Source: Thiothrix fructosivorans (GTDB lineage Bacteria; Pseudomonadota; Gammaproteobacteria; Thiotrichales; Thiotrichaceae). From it: 64,000 nucleotides of DNA. The notes beneath the pieces were generated by a model. That model was given only the letters and a program-made list of their open reading frames with translations. It made no database searches and was not told the origin of the DNA. The number at the start of each line of letters is the position of its first letter. The first letter of the stretch is position 1. Shown here piece after piece: positions 1 to 10,136 of this stretch. Both the position numbers and the translations under genes were made by a program. Location of the stretch: positions 1,116,001-1,180,000 of the forward strand of contig NZ_JAFMPM010000008.1 of the NCBI RefSeq assembly GCF_017349355.1. Direction: 5' to 3'.

Positions 1-2
1 TG

Positions 3-422
3 CTGCACCAGCATTTGCCCGCCGAATGGACGCTGATTCACGCCGCCGTCGACAAGTTAAAATTCAATGATTTAACAGGGTATCTGAAAGGCTACATCGA
101 CTTGGTATTCGCCGCTGATGGTCAGTATTTCGTGGTGGACTATAAATCGAACGAACTAGGCACGACCCCAGCAGACTACACGCATGAGGCGATGCAGCAA
201 GCAATGGCGGAACACCATTATTACCTGCAATACCTGATTTACTGCTTGGCATTGCACCGCTATTTGCAGCAACGCCAGCCGCACTATGCTTGGGAGAAGC
301 ATGTCGGCGGGGCGTTGTATTTGTTCTTGCGTGGCATGACACCGGAACAAGCGGGTTCAGGGGTGTTTTTCCACAAACCCGACTGGCAACTGATTGAGGT
401 GTTGGATCATTTGATCCAATAA
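3..422 (+). CDS. recB: Exodeoxyribonuclease V beta subunit, C-terminal part
   Basis: This is the 3' end of a gene that begins before the window. The reading frame is open from the first base. The product carries the RecB-type nuclease core: GYIDLVF followed by VVDYKSN, where the two Asp and the Lys are the metal-binding/catalytic residues of the RecB nuclease family (PD-(D/E)XK fold). A Tyr-rich helix and the C-terminal segment GVFFHKPDW follow, as in RecB. In the cell RecB is the 3'-5' helicase and nuclease subunit of RecBCD, which processes double-strand ends. Its last 16 bases overlap convergently with the exporter gene on the other strand. The missing N-terminal helicase part cannot be judged. 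Confidence 0.85.
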   Translation: MHQHLPAEWTLIHAAVDKLKFNDLTGYLKGYIDLVFAADGQYFVVDYKSNELGTTPADYTHEAMQQAMAEHHYYLQYLIYCLALHRYLQQRQPHYAWEKHVGGALYLFLRGMTPEQAGSGVFFHKPDWQLIEVLDHLIQ

Positions 423-1171
423 ACCACGGCGACCACTATCCCGATGCTCACGACTAGCCAGCGTAGGGTATTCGGGTTAACGTTGCTGGCAAGTTTGCCG
501 CCTAATACGCCGCCTGCGAGTGCGCCGATCGCCATGACAAAGGCAAGCGACCAGACCACTTTGCCAGAGAATAGGAAAAAGCCTGCCGCCGCGATATTGA
601 CTCCAAACGCAACCGCTTGTTTGAGCGCATTCAGCCGCGTCAGGGAGTCATCCAGAATCAACGCCAGTGCAGCCAGTACGATAACGCTTAGCCCCGCCCC
701 GAAGTAACCACCGTACACGGCGGCTAGCAAGATTAACGGGATGACCCAAACGACTGGGATGCCTTGCGCACGGTGTGCCTGTAAGCGGCGGTTGAGCCAT
801 GCTCGCAACGGCGTCTGGATAGCCAATAACAGTGCTGCCAACAAAATCAGGAATGGCACGAGTGCTTGGAACACTTTTTCCTCAGTATGCAGCAGTAAGA
901 CCCCACCGATAATCCCACCCGCGAGTGCTGCCGGTAATACCAACCACAAACGTTGCGACTGGCTGCGAATATCCTTGAGCTGTGCCAGTGTTGCGCCGAA
1001 ATAGCCGGGGCAAAGCGCTACCGTGCTGGTGACATTGGCAACGACAGGCGGGATACCCAGTGCTAGTAAGGTTGGGAACGTAATCAGTGTGCCGCCGCCT
1101 GCCAGTGCATTAATTGCACCCGCTGCCATTGCCGCGAGGGCTGCGAGTAAATAAGCCATCCAATCCAGCAT
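407..1171 (-). CDS. TauE/SafE family membrane permease
   Basis: A 254-residue polytopic membrane protein of the TauE/SafE (DUF81) family. The N-terminal helix is followed by the family signature [18 protein letters not shown], and about eight hydrophobic segments are visible, with a second glycine-rich repeat near residue 155 ([12 protein letters not shown]). Members export sulfite, sulfoacetate or other organosulfonates and some are only known as sulfite exporter-like permeases. An export role for sulfite would suit a sulfur oxidiser, but no sulfur gene adjoins it. It is convergent with recB, with overlapping 3' ends. The lipoprotein gene upstream ends 21 bases away, so they may be cotranscribed. 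Confidence 0.85.
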   Translation of the reverse strand: MLDWMAYLLAALAAMAAGAINALAGGGTLITFPTLLALGIPPVVANVTSTVALCPGYFGATLAQLKDIRSQSQRLWLVLPAALAGGIIGGVLLLHTEEKVFQALVPFLILLAALLLAIQTPLRAWLNRRLQAHRAQGIPVVWVIPLILLAAVYGGYFGAGLSVIVLAALALILDDSLTRLNALKQAVAFGVNIAAAGFFLFSGKVVWSLAFVMAIGALAGGVLGGKLASNVNPNTLRWLVVSIGIVVAVVYWIK

Positions 1172-1192
1172 GAAGTTTGGTTTCCGAAAAAG

Positions 1193-1894
1193 TTAATGCG
1201 GTAAGTCGTTGGCATAAGCGAGTAGCGCGGTTTCCAAGCGTGCAAACGCTTCGGGTTTTTTGCTAGCGCCCGGAAAATGTTGGTAGACCAGTTTTTTGCT
1301 TGTGCCGTCAATACTGACTTCAAGGCGTTGGTCGTAATGGCGTTGCCCCGCTTTTGCGTCGCCAAAGGTAGCGCGTTTCAGGGTTAAAATGCCACTGTCT
1401 TTGACGACGGCGTATAAGTTATCGAGATCTTCGGTGGTGAGTGCCATGCTGATGGTTTTGAGGTCGCTTTGTTGCCAGCAAGGGCTGCTTTTTACCCATT
1501 GGGCGCAACGTCCGGTGGTGTCCTCGAAGTAGGTGTAGCTGAGAATGCCGTTTGCCAAGGCAATTTCGGTGTAGAAACTTTCGCCCGTGGCTAGAAAGCG
1601 TAGTGCAAGCGTATTATCCGGCGTGGCTTGTTGCGCAAAGTTGGGAATTTTTAGCGTATTGGGTTTGTCCGGCGGCTTGGTGGGCATGGCGTTTTGCTCC
1701 GGCGGGTGCGTCTGCACAACCGTGGAATGATCGGGTTGCAATTTGTCCGCTTCGGGAATGATGACGGGTTCTGCCGCTATCGATTCGGCGGGGGGCATTG
1801 GTGGAGGGGGGGCACGTTGTTCGCAGCCACTCAAAAGCAGCAACGTTAACAGAAGCAGGGAGTAGGCAGCAGTGGCGAGGTTAGGCTGTTTCAT
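1193..1894 (-). CDS. Putative lipoprotein, unknown function
   Basis: A 233-residue protein with a clear lipoprotein signal: a hydrophobic helix ending in the lipobox LLSGC at about residue 24. A proline-rich linker (about residues 28-75) follows, then a globular domain from about residue 85 with a Cys pair (GRCAQW and SSPCWQQ) that could form a disulfide. I recognise no family. It lies between the TauE/SafE gene and suhB in the same orientation, with 21 and 36 bases of spacing. A hairpin around the stop of the upstream gene (ATCCCCTGATTTTAGTC region near 1893-1920) may separate it from suhB. Confidence 0.6.
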   Translation of the reverse strand: MKQPNLATAAYSLLLLTLLLLSGCEQRAPPPPMPPAESIAAEPVIIPEADKLQPDHSTVVQTHPPEQNAMPTKPPDKPNTLKIPNFAQQATPDNTLALRFLATGESFYTEIALANGILSYTYFEDTTGRCAQWVKSSPCWQQSDLKTISMALTTEDLDNLYAVVKDSGILTLKRATFGDAKAGQRHYDQRLEVSIDGTSKKLVYQHFPGASKKPEAFARLETALLAYANDLPH

Positions 1895-1930
1895 CCCCTG
1901 ATTTTAGTCTATCAGGGGATTTGCGGGGGA

Positions 1931-2722
1931 TTAACGATTCGCCATGATCGGGTGCAGGCGTTTAATCATTTCTTTGAAGACTTTTGGGTTCGCTGCAACG
2001 ACATCGCCGGTTTTTAGGAAAGTATTGTCGCCTTTCATGTCACCGATCAAACCACCGGCTTCTTGCACCAGCAATACGCCAGCAGCAATGTCCCATTCAT
2101 TCAGACCAAATTCCCAGAAACCGTCAAAACGTCCGCTGGCAACATAAGCCAAGTCGAGTGCCGCAGAACCGGGGCGGCGCACGCCTGCGGTATCCGGCAA
2201 CATGGCTTTCAGCGTTTGCAGGTACAGGTCGAGGTTTTGGTTGGCGCGGAAGGGGATACCTGTACCTAACAGAGCACTTTGCATGGTACTGCGTTCCGAT
2301 ACACGGATGCGGCGACCGTTCAAGGTTGCACCACCGCCCCGTGATGCTGCAAAGGTTTCATCGCGCAAGGGGTCGTATACCACGCCGACCAATAAACGTC
2401 CGTTATGTTTTAGGGCAACCGATACCGAGTATTGCGGGATGCCGTAGAGGAAATTGGTTGTGCCATCTAACGGGTCAATGATCCATTCGTAATCACTGTC
2501 GGGACCGTGTTTGCCGCTTTCTTCACCTAAGAAGGCATGGTCTGGGTAGGCGCGTTGCAACAGGCGCACAATGATTTGCTCGGCTTCCCGATCGACATTG
2601 CTGACAAAATCATTGTGGGCTTTGTTTTCAACATCCAGCTTGTGTACTTTGTTGGCATGGTGGCGGATCGATTCGCCTGCTTCGCGGGCGGCTTCAATGG
2701 CTTTTCTGAGCATCGGATGCAT
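1931..2722 (-). CDS. suhB: Inositol-1-monophosphatase SuhB
   Basis: A 263-residue member of the inositol monophosphatase family, which hydrolyses myo-inositol-1-phosphate with Mg2+. In enterobacteria SuhB also takes part in rRNA antitermination. The metal-binding motifs are all visible: GEESG, then DPLDGTTNFLYG and the C-terminal EWDIAAG. The frame remains open upstream to 2818, but the internal Met at 2722 (MHPMLRKAIEAA) matches the usual N-terminus of the family, so that start is chosen. The gene is divergent from the secreted-protein gene at 2937. Confidence 0.92.
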   Translation of the reverse strand: MHPMLRKAIEAAREAGESIRHHANKVHKLDVENKAHNDFVSNVDREAEQIIVRLLQRAYPDHAFLGEESGKHGPDSDYEWIIDPLDGTTNFLYGIPQYSVSVALKHNGRLLVGVVYDPLRDETFAASRGGGATLNGRRIRVSERSTMQSALLGTGIPFRANQNLDLYLQTLKAMLPDTAGVRRPGSAALDLAYVASGRFDGFWEFGLNEWDIAAGVLLVQEAGGLIGDMKGDNTFLKTGDVVAANPKVFKEMIKRLHPIMANR

Positions 2723-2936
2723 CAACAAACTCCGGTATTGGGGAATATTACGGGGCGCTAGGATAGCACAGGCAGCGGTGTTTCTGCACGGTGTTACGTT
2801 AGAGAAAGAAAGTTCCAACAGTTTTTTTATTTTGCTTATAAAAAAAATCGAATTGTATTTTTAGCGAACTAAATTACTCTTATTGGGTGTAACAATAATG
2901 TTACCTAATCATAAATACAGCAAAGAGGTATATAAA

Positions 2937-3305
2937 ATGGTAGGTACGACAGTTCGGAAAGGGTTAGCAACCATATCGCTGGTTTTTTTATCATTAATTT
3001 CGCTGCAATCCTATAGTGCACCGATTAATGGAGTCGCGGCTGCGGATACAACTTTGTCAAAAGTTTTACTGATGGCTACGTTAAATAACGGTCCCGCCAT
3101 GAAACCTTATACGTGGACAGTATACCGTTTGGATAATGGCAAGTCGGTGTTAGAAACTTCGCTGACTCGGCATTCTGCCAATATTGAGCTTGCGCCGGGT
3201 TTGTATCGGGCAGATGTAACCTCCGAAGATGGCACTGTTAGCCGGTCAAGAACATTTGATTTGCGCACGGTTAGCAGTAGTGACGTTATTATCGCGATGG
3301 ATTAA
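2937..3305 (+). CDS. Small secreted protein, unknown function
   Basis: A 122-residue product when started at the ATG at 2937, which has an AAAGAGG ribosome-binding site 8 bases ahead. The frame also has earlier starts at 2883 and 2898 without such a site. A Sec signal peptide is evident (KGLATISLVFLSLISLQ, with a likely cut after YSA). The mature part is about 100 residues and reads like a single beta-rich domain (WTVYRLDNGK ... LAPGLYRADVTSEDGT), reminiscent of carboxypeptidase-regulatory or Ig-like modules. I do not recognise the family. The upstream region is AT-rich and a strong terminator follows directly, so it is probably a single-gene unit. Confidence 0.65.
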   Translation: MVGTTVRKGLATISLVFLSLISLQSYSAPINGVAAADTTLSKVLLMATLNNGPAMKPYTWTVYRLDNGKSVLETSLTRHSANIELAPGLYRADVTSEDGTVSRSRTFDLRTVSSSDVIIAMD

Positions 3306-3323
3306 ATGATGCAAACATTGAAT

Positions 3324-3357
3324 TAAGGGCGCATAGAATAATGCGCCCTTGTTTTTT
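3324..3357 (+). terminator. Rho-independent terminator
   Basis: An inverted repeat AAGGGCGCAT / ATGCGCCCTT with a 6-base loop is followed by GTTTTTTC. It lies 19 bases after the stop of the secreted-protein gene and ends its transcript. Confidence 0.85.
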
Positions 3358-3375
3358 CGGTGAGTGTTTTTTGAT

Positions 3376-3831
3376 TTAGTGAGTAATGCGTGCTTTACCG
3401 TCTTGGCTAGTTAATACTTTAACTTGTTCACCCACGGTAAACGGTTCGTCTGCTAATTGCGCAATCGCAACTGTGCGGTTATCGTCCATGCGCACGGTGA
3501 TTTCTACACCTTGTTTGGTTTGAATACTCCGATCCAGCGCGATACCGACCGTGCCGCCGATGACTGCACCCGCGACACTGCCAATGATTTGACCTTTGCC
3601 TTGCCCGACATCACTGCCGACTGTGCCACCGATCACGCCACCGGCGACTTTGCCCGTTTCAGCATTGTCTTCGCGGATCATCACATTGCGCACTCCTAGT
3701 ACCGTGCCGTATTTGACTTCTTGCAGTGTGCCTGCTTGCGCGGTGGTGTAGGTGTTGCTGGAGGGCGTAATGGAGCAAGCGCCCAGTGCCAATGGGAGTA
3801 ATAAGATTCCCGCGTAAAAGCCCGATTTCAT
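3376..3831 (-). CDS. Outer-membrane lipoprotein with glycine-zipper 2TM domain (SlyB/Pcp-like)
   Basis: A 151-residue lipoprotein. The lipobox LGAC sits at about residues 16-19. Two glycine-zipper helices follow (GKVAGGVIGGTVGSDVG and IIGSVAGAVIGGTVG, residues 61-100), the pattern of the 17-kDa antigen/SlyB family. The last 45 residues form a small beta domain (VEITVRMDDNRTVAIAQ). Such proteins sit in the outer membrane and contribute to envelope integrity. It is 9 bases downstream of the DUF1841 gene on the same strand. Confidence 0.8.
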   Translation of the reverse strand: MKSGFYAGILLLPLALGACSITPSSNTYTTAQAGTLQEVKYGTVLGVRNVMIREDNAETGKVAGGVIGGTVGSDVGQGKGQIIGSVAGAVIGGTVGIALDRSIQTKQGVEITVRMDDNRTVAIAQLADEPFTVGEQVKVLTSQDGKARITH

Positions 3832-3840
3832 TGTTTTACC

Positions 3841-4263
3841 TCATCGTTTGTGTTGTAAGCATTCAAGATACGCTGCTTCATCCGGTGCTGTCTGGTGGCG
3901 TTGTGCCAGCCAGATGCTTTCTGCCAGACAATCCATCATACGGTGTTCAGCGGCGTTGTTGCCGTATTGGATCACCAATTGCTGGTAAAGTTCGCGGATT
4001 CCGGTCGGACGGTTAGTCGCCACTTGCTCACGAATCCCCAGATGTAAGCCCATGTGTAAGAACGGATTGGTATCCCCCTGTTCCGGCAGGTAGTCACGTT
4101 GCAGGGTTTTGTCGTGATGTTCAAGCAAAGCGTGGTATTCAGGGTGTTCCGCCACCACGCTGGCAATCTGTGTTTCCAGCGCATCCAGCGGTTGTTTTTG
4201 TTTGAACTTCTGCCAGCATTGCAGGTAGTAGCGGCGCATACTGTCGCGGTCATTACCAAACAT
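3841..4263 (-). CDS. DUF1841 family protein
   Basis: A 140-residue cytoplasmic protein matching the DUF1841 pattern: an N-terminal segment starting with MFGNDR and RRYYLQCWQK, the central NPFLHMGLHLGIREQ, and a C-terminal helix with HRMMDCLAESIWLAQR. The function is unknown. Its start codon overlaps the nth stop by one base, so it is probably translated from the nth/rnf transcript. Confidence 0.8.
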   Translation of the reverse strand: MFGNDRDSMRRYYLQCWQKFKQKQPLDALETQIASVVAEHPEYHALLEHHDKTLQRDYLPEQGDTNPFLHMGLHLGIREQVATNRPTGIRELYQQLVIQYGNNAAEHRMMDCLAESIWLAQRHQTAPDEAAYLECLQHKR

Positions 4264-4895
4264 TAGACGGTTTTCTCCTTGAAATCACACAGGTCAGCAA
4301 TGATACAGTGTTTGCACTTAGGCGTGCGTGCTACGCAGGTATAACGCCCGTGCAAGATTAGCCAATGGTGTGCATCCAGCAGGTATTCCTTGGGAATGTT
4401 TTTGAGCAAACCTTTTTCGACTTCCAATACGTTTTTGCCGGGAGCAATGCCGGTACGGTTGGCGACGCGGAAGATGTGCGTATCCACCGCCATCGTCGGT
4501 TGGTGAAATGCCGTGTTCAACACCACGTTGGCGGTTTTGCGCCCTACACCGGGTAAGGCTTCCAATGCAGCGCGATCTTGCGGCACTGCCGAGCCGTGTT
4601 TGTCGATGAGCATTCGGCAGGTTGCGATAATATTCTTGGCTTTGCTGTTAAACAGACCAATGGTTTTGATGTAATCCTTCAAGCCCTCTTCGCCCAGCGC
4701 AACAATCGCCTCAGGGGTATGCGCGGCAGGAAATAGGTTTGCCGTGGCTTTATTCACGCCCTTGTCGGTGGATTGCGCCGACAAAATCACCGCAATCAGC
4801 AATTCAAACGTGCTGGCATATACCAGCTCAGTGGTCGGGTTTGGATTTGCATCGCGCAGGCGATGGAAGATTTCCTCCCGCTTGACCTTGTTCAC
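4263..4895 (-). CDS. nth: Endonuclease III, base-excision repair glycosylase
   Basis: A 210-residue protein of normal length for Nth. It removes oxidised pyrimidines and cleaves the abasic strand by beta-elimination. The helix-hairpin-helix reads [17 protein letters not shown], with the catalytic Lys within it, followed by [13 protein letters not shown] with the catalytic Asp. The C-terminus holds the [4Fe-4S] cluster cysteines (C-x6-C-x2-C-x5-[18 protein letters not shown]). It overlaps the last Rnf gene by 4 bases, reproducing the rnfABCDGE-nth order of enterobacteria. Confidence 0.95.
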   Translation of the reverse strand: MNKVKREEIFHRLRDANPNPTTELVYASTFELLIAVILSAQSTDKGVNKATANLFPAAHTPEAIVALGEEGLKDYIKTIGLFNSKAKNIIATCRMLIDKHGSAVPQDRAALEALPGVGRKTANVVLNTAFHQPTMAVDTHIFRVANRTGIAPGKNVLEVEKGLLKNIPKEYLLDAHHWLILHGRYTCVARTPKCKHCIIADLCDFKEKTV

Positions 4896-5605
4896 GCGCT
4901 CTCACCAGCGGGCGTAATCCGTACTATCGGTTGCGCTTGCGGGGTTTTAACGGTTTGCGCCTTGCGCTTGTCAACGTAGTTTTTCAGCGCTACCAAAAAG
5001 CCCAGCCCGATAAATGCACCGGGGGGCAGGGCAGCAAGCAACATGCCTTTGTAGTCTGCACCGAGACTGAGGGTTAAACCGCGAGCCGCTTCACCAAACA
5101 TCAAGTGTGCTTGATCAAACAATGTGCCATTACCGACCAGTTCGCGCATTCCGCCCAGCACGACTAATACCAGCGTAAAACCAATTCCCATCATCAAACT
5201 GTCAAAACCTGCTTGCAGCGGTGGATTTTTCGAGGCATACGCTTCAGAACGTCCAATCACGATGCAGTTGGTGACAATCAGCGGGATGAAAATCCCCAAA
5301 ATGCCATACAGCTCATGGAAATACGCCTTCATCAGCATTTCGATCAAGGTGACGTTGGCAGCAATAATCATGACGAAGGCGGGGATGCGGATTTCTTCCC
5401 GCACTAAATGGCGCACAATCGAAATCGCCAGATTCGAGGCAACCAAGGCAACAGTCGTCGCAATGCCCAACCCCAAGCCGTTCACGAAATTGGTCGTGAC
5501 TGCCATCAGCGGGCATAGCCCCAGCAATTGCACCAAGCCGGGGTTGCTTTTCCACAAGCCGTTGATGCTGATGTCGCGGTAGACCGCCCAATCGACTTTG
5601 TTCAT
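4892..5605 (-). CDS. rnfE: Rnf/Rsx electron transport complex subunit E
   Basis: A 237-residue integral membrane subunit of the Rnf complex. It is homologous to RnfA, with about six transmembrane helices and the conserved [17 protein letters not shown] and [14 protein letters not shown] loops; the Cys residues in these loops ligate the intramembrane iron-sulfur centre shared with RnfA. Rnf couples electron transfer between ferredoxin and NADH to ion translocation; in gammaproteobacteria the homologous Rsx complex also keeps SoxR reduced. It overlaps rnfG by 4 bases. The C-terminus carries a short basic tail ([10 protein letters not shown]). Confidence 0.94.
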   Translation of the reverse strand: MNKVDWAVYRDISINGLWKSNPGLVQLLGLCPLMAVTTNFVNGLGLGIATTVALVASNLAISIVRHLVREEIRIPAFVMIIAANVTLIEMLMKAYFHELYGILGIFIPLIVTNCIVIGRSEAYASKNPPLQAGFDSLMMGIGFTLVLVVLGGMRELVGNGTLFDQAHLMFGEAARGLTLSLGADYKGMLLAALPPGAFIGLGFLVALKNYVDKRKAQTVKTPQAQPIVRITPAGESA

Positions 5606-6243
5606 GGCTTTGCCTCCTGCTTAAAAAGTGTGCTGAAATGCTGTTGTGACCACGCAAGCGTATTTTTCACCGCTTTGACGATGGCGCGTGGGGTGATGGT
5701 TGCGCCCGTAAACTGGTCAAATTCACCGCCATCTTTGCGGACTGCCCAACCTGTGTCTGTAGGATTTTGCAGCGATTTGCCGTTGAAACCCAACATCCAG
5801 TCGCTTTTTTCTACTTCGATTTTGTCACCTAAGCCAGGGGTTTCCTTATGACCCAGCACGCGCACGCCTGCAAGGGTTTGATCGGCGTTGACCCCGACAA
5901 TCAGACGGATACGCCCACTGTAACCATCCGGTGCAGTTACGGTGAATAACGCCGCAACGGGTACGCCTTGCTTGCGGGCGCGGTAGACCGTGACCTTATC
6001 CGCACTGCCAAATTCCGCCGCAGGCAAGTCTACTGTGTCCGCCAGCAAGTCATTGTCATAGGTTTGGTGATCCACCAGCGCATTCAAGCGGCTCAAGGTG
6101 GCAGCACGTTCATTCGCCGCAATTTGGTCTTTGGTCAAGTCAAACGCCAATGCCAGCGCAATCGTCCCGAACAGCGCGAAACCCGCCAAAATAGCGCCCG
6201 GTTGTTCCAACAATTTCTCGTAGATACGTTTCATCCCAGCCAC
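5602..6243 (-). CDS. rnfG: Rnf/Rsx electron transport complex subunit G
   Basis: A 213-residue subunit with one N-terminal transmembrane helix ([20 protein letters not shown]) and a periplasmic FMN-binding domain. The flavin is bound covalently to the Thr in the motif near residue 178, here [12 protein letters not shown] (family consensus S/T-G-A-T-x-T). It passes electrons within the Rnf complex. It overlaps rnfE by 4 bases and rnfD by 13 bases. Confidence 0.94.
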   Translation of the reverse strand: MAGMKRIYEKLLEQPGAILAGFALFGTIALALAFDLTKDQIAANERAATLSRLNALVDHQTYDNDLLADTVDLPAAEFGSADKVTVYRARKQGVPVAALFTVTAPDGYSGRIRLIVGVNADQTLAGVRVLGHKETPGLGDKIEVEKSDWMLGFNGKSLQNPTDTGWAVRKDGGEFDQFTGATITPRAIVKAVKNTLAWSQQHFSTLFKQEAKP

Positions 6244-7265
6244 CCCCGTTTTGTGCCATAAACCCGTGGTTGGGTGTAGTAATCAATCAAAGGGACTGCC
6301 ATATTCATAATCAATACCGCAAATGCAATGGCATCGGGGTAGCCACCCCAAGTACGGATAATGTAGGTAAACAGTCCAATCCCCGCCGCGTAAATCAGCT
6401 TACCCATTGGCGTGGTGCTAGCCGATACGGGGTCGGTTGCAATGAAAAAAGCCCCCAACATCGCCGCACCGCCCAACAAATGGAACAGCGGTGACGCATA
6501 CAGTTGTGGGTTTACCAGCCAGAAGATGGTTGCTATGCCGCCCAAACCTGCCAGCAGTGCGACAGGGATATGCCAACTGATGACTTTGCGTTGGATCATC
6601 CATAGCCCGCCTGCTAACCACGCAAGGTTAATCCACGCCCACGCATCCCCGCCGAATAGCCCGAAATGACCGCTAGCGTAGATTTCTTCCAAGGTTTTGT
6701 GCAGACCTAAATTCACTTTGACAGCATCCAGCGGGGTCGCACCACTAAGCGCATCCCAGCCTGTATTGATGCCCCAAAAGACTTTCTGGAAGGCTTGGTC
6801 TGCGCCAATGTGCGCAAAGCTGAAATGCACGGGTTCAGGCCAAATCGTCATTTGCACCGGGTAAGACACCAGCATCGCGGCATAGCCCACCATCGCGGGA
6901 TTAAACGGGTTATACCCCAAGCCACCGTACAAATGCTTGGCAATCACAATCGCAAACAGCATGGCTACCGCAATCAACCACCACGGCGAAAACGCAGGCA
7001 TGGCGACGGCTAATAGCCACGCCGTCAGCACGGCGCTGTAATCCATCAAGAACGGTTCGATAGGGCGTTGGCGCAATTTGAGCATAATCGCTTCAAATAA
7101 CAGCGCAAAGCCAATGGCGAGTACCCAGTTGGTGATCATGCCCCAGCCGAAAAACCACACGAGCAGCAGCGTGCCGGGGATAAGGGCATACAGCACTTGC
7201 TGCATCAGCGTGCTGACATCCGCTTTGCCCGTGGCGACGGGGGATGTACGTTTGTTGAATATCAT
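6231..7265 (-). CDS. rnfD: Rnf/Rsx electron transport complex subunit D
   Basis: A 344-residue membrane subunit with about nine to ten hydrophobic helices. Family marks are GYNPFNPAMVGYA and the flavinylation loop SGATPLDAVK, whose Thr carries covalent FMN. Near the C-terminus are ATDPVSASTTPMGKLIYA and GGYPDAIAFAVLIMNMAVPLID. It belongs to the ion-translocating core of Rnf and overlaps rnfC by 4 bases. Confidence 0.94.
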   Translation of the reverse strand: MIFNKRTSPVATGKADVSTLMQQVLYALIPGTLLLVWFFGWGMITNWVLAIGFALLFEAIMLKLRQRPIEPFLMDYSAVLTAWLLAVAMPAFSPWWLIAVAMLFAIVIAKHLYGGLGYNPFNPAMVGYAAMLVSYPVQMTIWPEPVHFSFAHIGADQAFQKVFWGINTGWDALSGATPLDAVKVNLGLHKTLEEIYASGHFGLFGGDAWAWINLAWLAGGLWMIQRKVISWHIPVALLAGLGGIATIFWLVNPQLYASPLFHLLGGAAMLGAFFIATDPVSASTTPMGKLIYAAGIGLFTYIIRTWGGYPDAIAFAVLIMNMAVPLIDYYTQPRVYGTKRGWLG

Positions 7266-8827
7266 GCGGCAGTATCCCCGCTAGTGGTGGAGGCGGCTGC
7301 TTCGGCTTTTTTCGCTTTGGCACGTTCGAGTGCGGCTTGAATGGCTGCTTTTTTGCCGTCATCTGTGTTGGTTTGCGCCTGTTCTTTGTGCTTTGCCAGC
7401 TTTTCGGCTTTTTCGCGTTTGGCACGTTCGAGGCGTTCTTGATGGAATTCGTGACGTTCGCGGGCAAGATCAGCTTTGACTTTGGCTTCACGTTCAGTAC
7501 GGATTTCGGCTTTAGCAAAGCGGTAATAATCCACCAGCGGAATGTGGCTGGGGCAGACGTATTCACAACAGCCGCATTCGATGCAGTCGGAGAGGTGATG
7601 CGTTTTGGCTTTGTCGAATTCCTTGGCACGCGCAAACCAATACAGTTGTTGCGGTAGCAAGCTGGTCGGGCAAGCATCAGTGCAGCGTCCGCAGCGGATG
7701 CAGGGCATGGCGGGTTGGGTATTTTCCAGTTCGTCATTCACCAGCAAGCAGTTCATGGCTTTGACGACAGGGGTTGCCGCGTCGTGCAAGGTAATGCCCA
7801 TCATGGGGCCTCCCATGCGCCAGCGTTTGGCTTGCGGGGTTGTACCTCCGGCGTGGGCGGCAACGTGGCTGATCGGTGTGCCGAAGGGAATCTCAAGGTT
7901 GCACGGTTGCGCAATGCCATTGCCGGTGACGGTGACGTAGCGGCTTAAGGATGGTTCGCCGTGGACGACCGCGTGGTAAATGGCGCGTGCGGTGGCGACG
8001 TTATTGCACAATACGCCGATGTCGGAGGAACGTCCGCCGCTGGGAACTTCCTTGCCCGTCAAAATAAAGGTGAGTTGTTTTGCGCCGCCGCTGGGGTAAA
8101 TCGTGGGGACGGCGACGACTTGGATGCGGCTATCTTGCGCGGCAGTGATCGCGGCTTGCATCGCCGCAATGGCTAAAGGTTTGTTGTCTTCCACCCCGAT
8201 CAAGCATTCTTGCGGCTTGACGATATGCATCATGACTTGCGCACCCGCGACAATTTCAGCGGCTTGTTCGCGCATTAACATGTCGTCGCAAGTGATATAT
8301 GGCTCGCATTCTGCGCCGTTCAAAATCAGGGTGCGGATGGGTTTGTCGGGGCGCACATTCAGCTTTACCGCCGAAGGGAAAACTGCGCCACCCATACCAA
8401 CTACGCCCGCCGCTTTGACTTGCTGACGCAGAATGGCGGGGTCGATCTCGGTGTAATTTGGGTAAGTGGGCAGGCGGGCATCACCCCAATCGTCTTTACC
8501 ATCGGGAATCAGTACTACACATAGATCATGCAAGCCGGAGGGATGTGCGACTGGACGTGGTTCAATCGCGCTAATCGTGCCGGAGGTGGTGGCGTGGACA
8601 TTGACGCTGTTATTGCTTTGCGCCACCGCCAGTGTTTGCCCTTTGTAAACGTAAGCCCCTACGTTGGCGACCACTTTGGGTTTGTCACCTGCGTGTTGCA
8701 GCAGGGGAATCACCAGTTGCGCGGCTAACGGAATCTGGCGCGACGGGCATTGGGTAGAAACGTCTTTATTTTCATCCAGATGCAGACCGCCGGGGTTACG
8801 CCACAGTTTGCGTAAAGTTTGGATCAT
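7262..8827 (-). CDS. rnfC: Rnf/Rsx electron transport complex subunit C
   Basis: A 521-residue peripheral subunit that binds NADH and FMN and carries two [4Fe-4S] clusters. Order of domains: a barrel-sandwich N-terminal region, a NuoF-like nucleotide-binding region with [13 protein letters not shown] and [14 protein letters not shown], a SLBB-like region, then two ferredoxin motifs [12 protein letters not shown] and [12 protein letters not shown]. The last 90 residues are a charged coiled-coil/Ala-Lys-rich tail, shorter than in E. coli RsxC. It overlaps rnfB by 4 bases. Confidence 0.94.
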   Translation of the reverse strand: MIQTLRKLWRNPGGLHLDENKDVSTQCPSRQIPLAAQLVIPLLQHAGDKPKVVANVGAYVYKGQTLAVAQSNNSVNVHATTSGTISAIEPRPVAHPSGLHDLCVVLIPDGKDDWGDARLPTYPNYTEIDPAILRQQVKAAGVVGMGGAVFPSAVKLNVRPDKPIRTLILNGAECEPYITCDDMLMREQAAEIVAGAQVMMHIVKPQECLIGVEDNKPLAIAAMQAAITAAQDSRIQVVAVPTIYPSGGAKQLTFILTGKEVPSGGRSSDIGVLCNNVATARAIYHAVVHGEPSLSRYVTVTGNGIAQPCNLEIPFGTPISHVAAHAGGTTPQAKRWRMGGPMMGITLHDAATPVVKAMNCLLVNDELENTQPAMPCIRCGRCTDACPTSLLPQQLYWFARAKEFDKAKTHHLSDCIECGCCEYVCPSHIPLVDYYRFAKAEIRTEREAKVKADLARERHEFHQERLERAKREKAEKLAKHKEQAQTNTDDGKKAAIQAALERAKAKKAEAAASTTSGDTAA

Positions 8828-9378
8828 GGAGTCACCTTCAAGTTAAACACGGGGTACGGCCATTTCCAATTCGTCGGTTCAATTTTGATCGGGACCATTG
8901 CGATGCAATCCACGGGGCAGGGCGGTAGGCACAATTTGCAGCCGGTGCATTCGCTGGCAATGATGGTGTGCATGTGTTTGGCAGCGCCAACAATCGCATC
9001 CACAGGGCAGGCTTGAATGCAGAGTGTGCAGCCGATGCAGGTGTTTTCGTCGATGATGGCAACCAGCGGCATGTCGGTGTGTTCGCCGCTGTCGGCATCG
9101 AGGGGTTTGGCTTCCACCCCCAACAATTCTGCCAGCGCTTTGATGACTGCTTCGCCACCGGGGGGGCAACGGTTAATGTCGGCTTCGCCTTTAGCCATTG
9201 CTTCGGCATACGGGTGGCAACCGACGAAACCGCATTGTCCGCACTGGGTTTGCGGCAGGATGGCATCAATTTTTTGTGCCAGTGGGTTGCCTTCCACTTT
9301 GAAACGGATGGCAGCATAGCCCAGCAACAAGCCAAACACCGCCGCCATACCGACTACCACGAGAATCGCTGCAATCAT
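8824..9378 (-). CDS. rnfB: Rnf/Rsx electron transport complex ferredoxin subunit B
   Basis: A 184-residue iron-sulfur subunit. An N-terminal membrane anchor ([20 protein letters not shown]) is followed by the Fe-S domain with [18 protein letters not shown] and a distal Cys in NRCPPGG. Two ferredoxin motifs come next, [16 protein letters not shown] and [16 protein letters not shown]. It shuttles electrons between soluble ferredoxin and the membrane subunits. Its start overlaps the rnfA stop (TAATG). Confidence 0.94.
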   Translation of the reverse strand: MIAAILVVVGMAAVFGLLLGYAAIRFKVEGNPLAQKIDAILPQTQCGQCGFVGCHPYAEAMAKGEADINRCPPGGEAVIKALAELLGVEAKPLDADSGEHTDMPLVAIIDENTCIGCTLCIQACPVDAIVGAAKHMHTIIASECTGCKLCLPPCPVDCIAMVPIKIEPTNWKWPYPVFNLKVTP

Positions 9379-9959
9379 TAGCTTTTTACCAACCCTGAGA
9401 AGCCCATGAATGCCAATGCCATCAAGCCTGCGGTGATCAGACCGATGGCATTGCCTTGGAAAATACCGGGTACGTCACCGACATTGATACGTTCGCGGAT
9501 ACCCGCAAATAACACCAGCACCATCGAAAAGCCGAGGGCTGCGCCGAAACCGTACAGGGCGGATTCAATAAAATCGTGCGCTTCTTGCACATTCAGCAAC
9601 GCCACCCCCAGCACAATGCAGTTGGTGGTAATCAGTGGCAGGTAAATCCCCAGCACGTTGTACAACACCGGGCTGGTTTTGCGGATAACCATTTCGGTAA
9701 AGCCCACAATCGCCGCAATCACGAGAATAAAGCTAATGGTACGTAGATATTCCAAGCCAAACGGCACGAGTAGGTATGTGTCGGCGAGATAGCTGCTGAC
9801 GGAGGACAAGGTAAGCACAAAGGTCGTAGCAAAACCCATGCCCATCGCGGTTTCGAGCTTGCGCGATACGCCCATGAACGGGCATAGACCTAAGAAGTGT
9901 GAAAGCACAAAATTGTTGACCCACACAGTGCCAACAATAATCAGTAGGTAATCTGTCAT
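9378..9959 (-). CDS. rnfA: Rnf/Rsx electron transport complex subunit A
   Basis: A 193-residue membrane subunit, first gene of the operon. The frame is open back to 10007, but the Met at 9959 ([18 protein letters not shown]) is the usual start of the family. Six helices are predicted, with [21 protein letters not shown] and [11 protein letters not shown], the counterpart of the loops in RnfE. The operon promoter must lie in the 177 bases between this start and the divergent proA start. Confidence 0.94.
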   Translation of the reverse strand: MTDYLLIIVGTVWVNNFVLSHFLGLCPFMGVSRKLETAMGMGFATTFVLTLSSVSSYLADTYLLVPFGLEYLRTISFILVIAAIVGFTEMVIRKTSPVLYNVLGIYLPLITTNCIVLGVALLNVQEAHDFIESALYGFGAALGFSMVLVLFAGIRERINVGDVPGIFQGNAIGLITAGLMALAFMGFSGLVKS

Positions 9960-10136
9960 AAATAAAGGCTTCGGGAGTGGTTTCCAGTGAATAACTGAGC
10001 GGCGCATTCTGCCATATCTTGGGTGTTATAACCTACAGCAAAGCCGCTGCCTATGATAATTGTCAGAAAGATCGTACCAGTATTTTCGTGTTACCATTTA
10101 GGCATTGCATACCGTGAGGAATTTGGTTTGGACACG

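Noticed and set aside
444-1004. Plus-strand frames opposite the TauE/SafE gene
   Set aside because: They lie wholly inside a clear membrane-protein gene and show no domain; antisense shadows.
1984-2481. 165-codon plus-strand frame opposite suhB
   Set aside because: Arg-rich, low-information translation antisense to a conserved enzyme; shadow frame.
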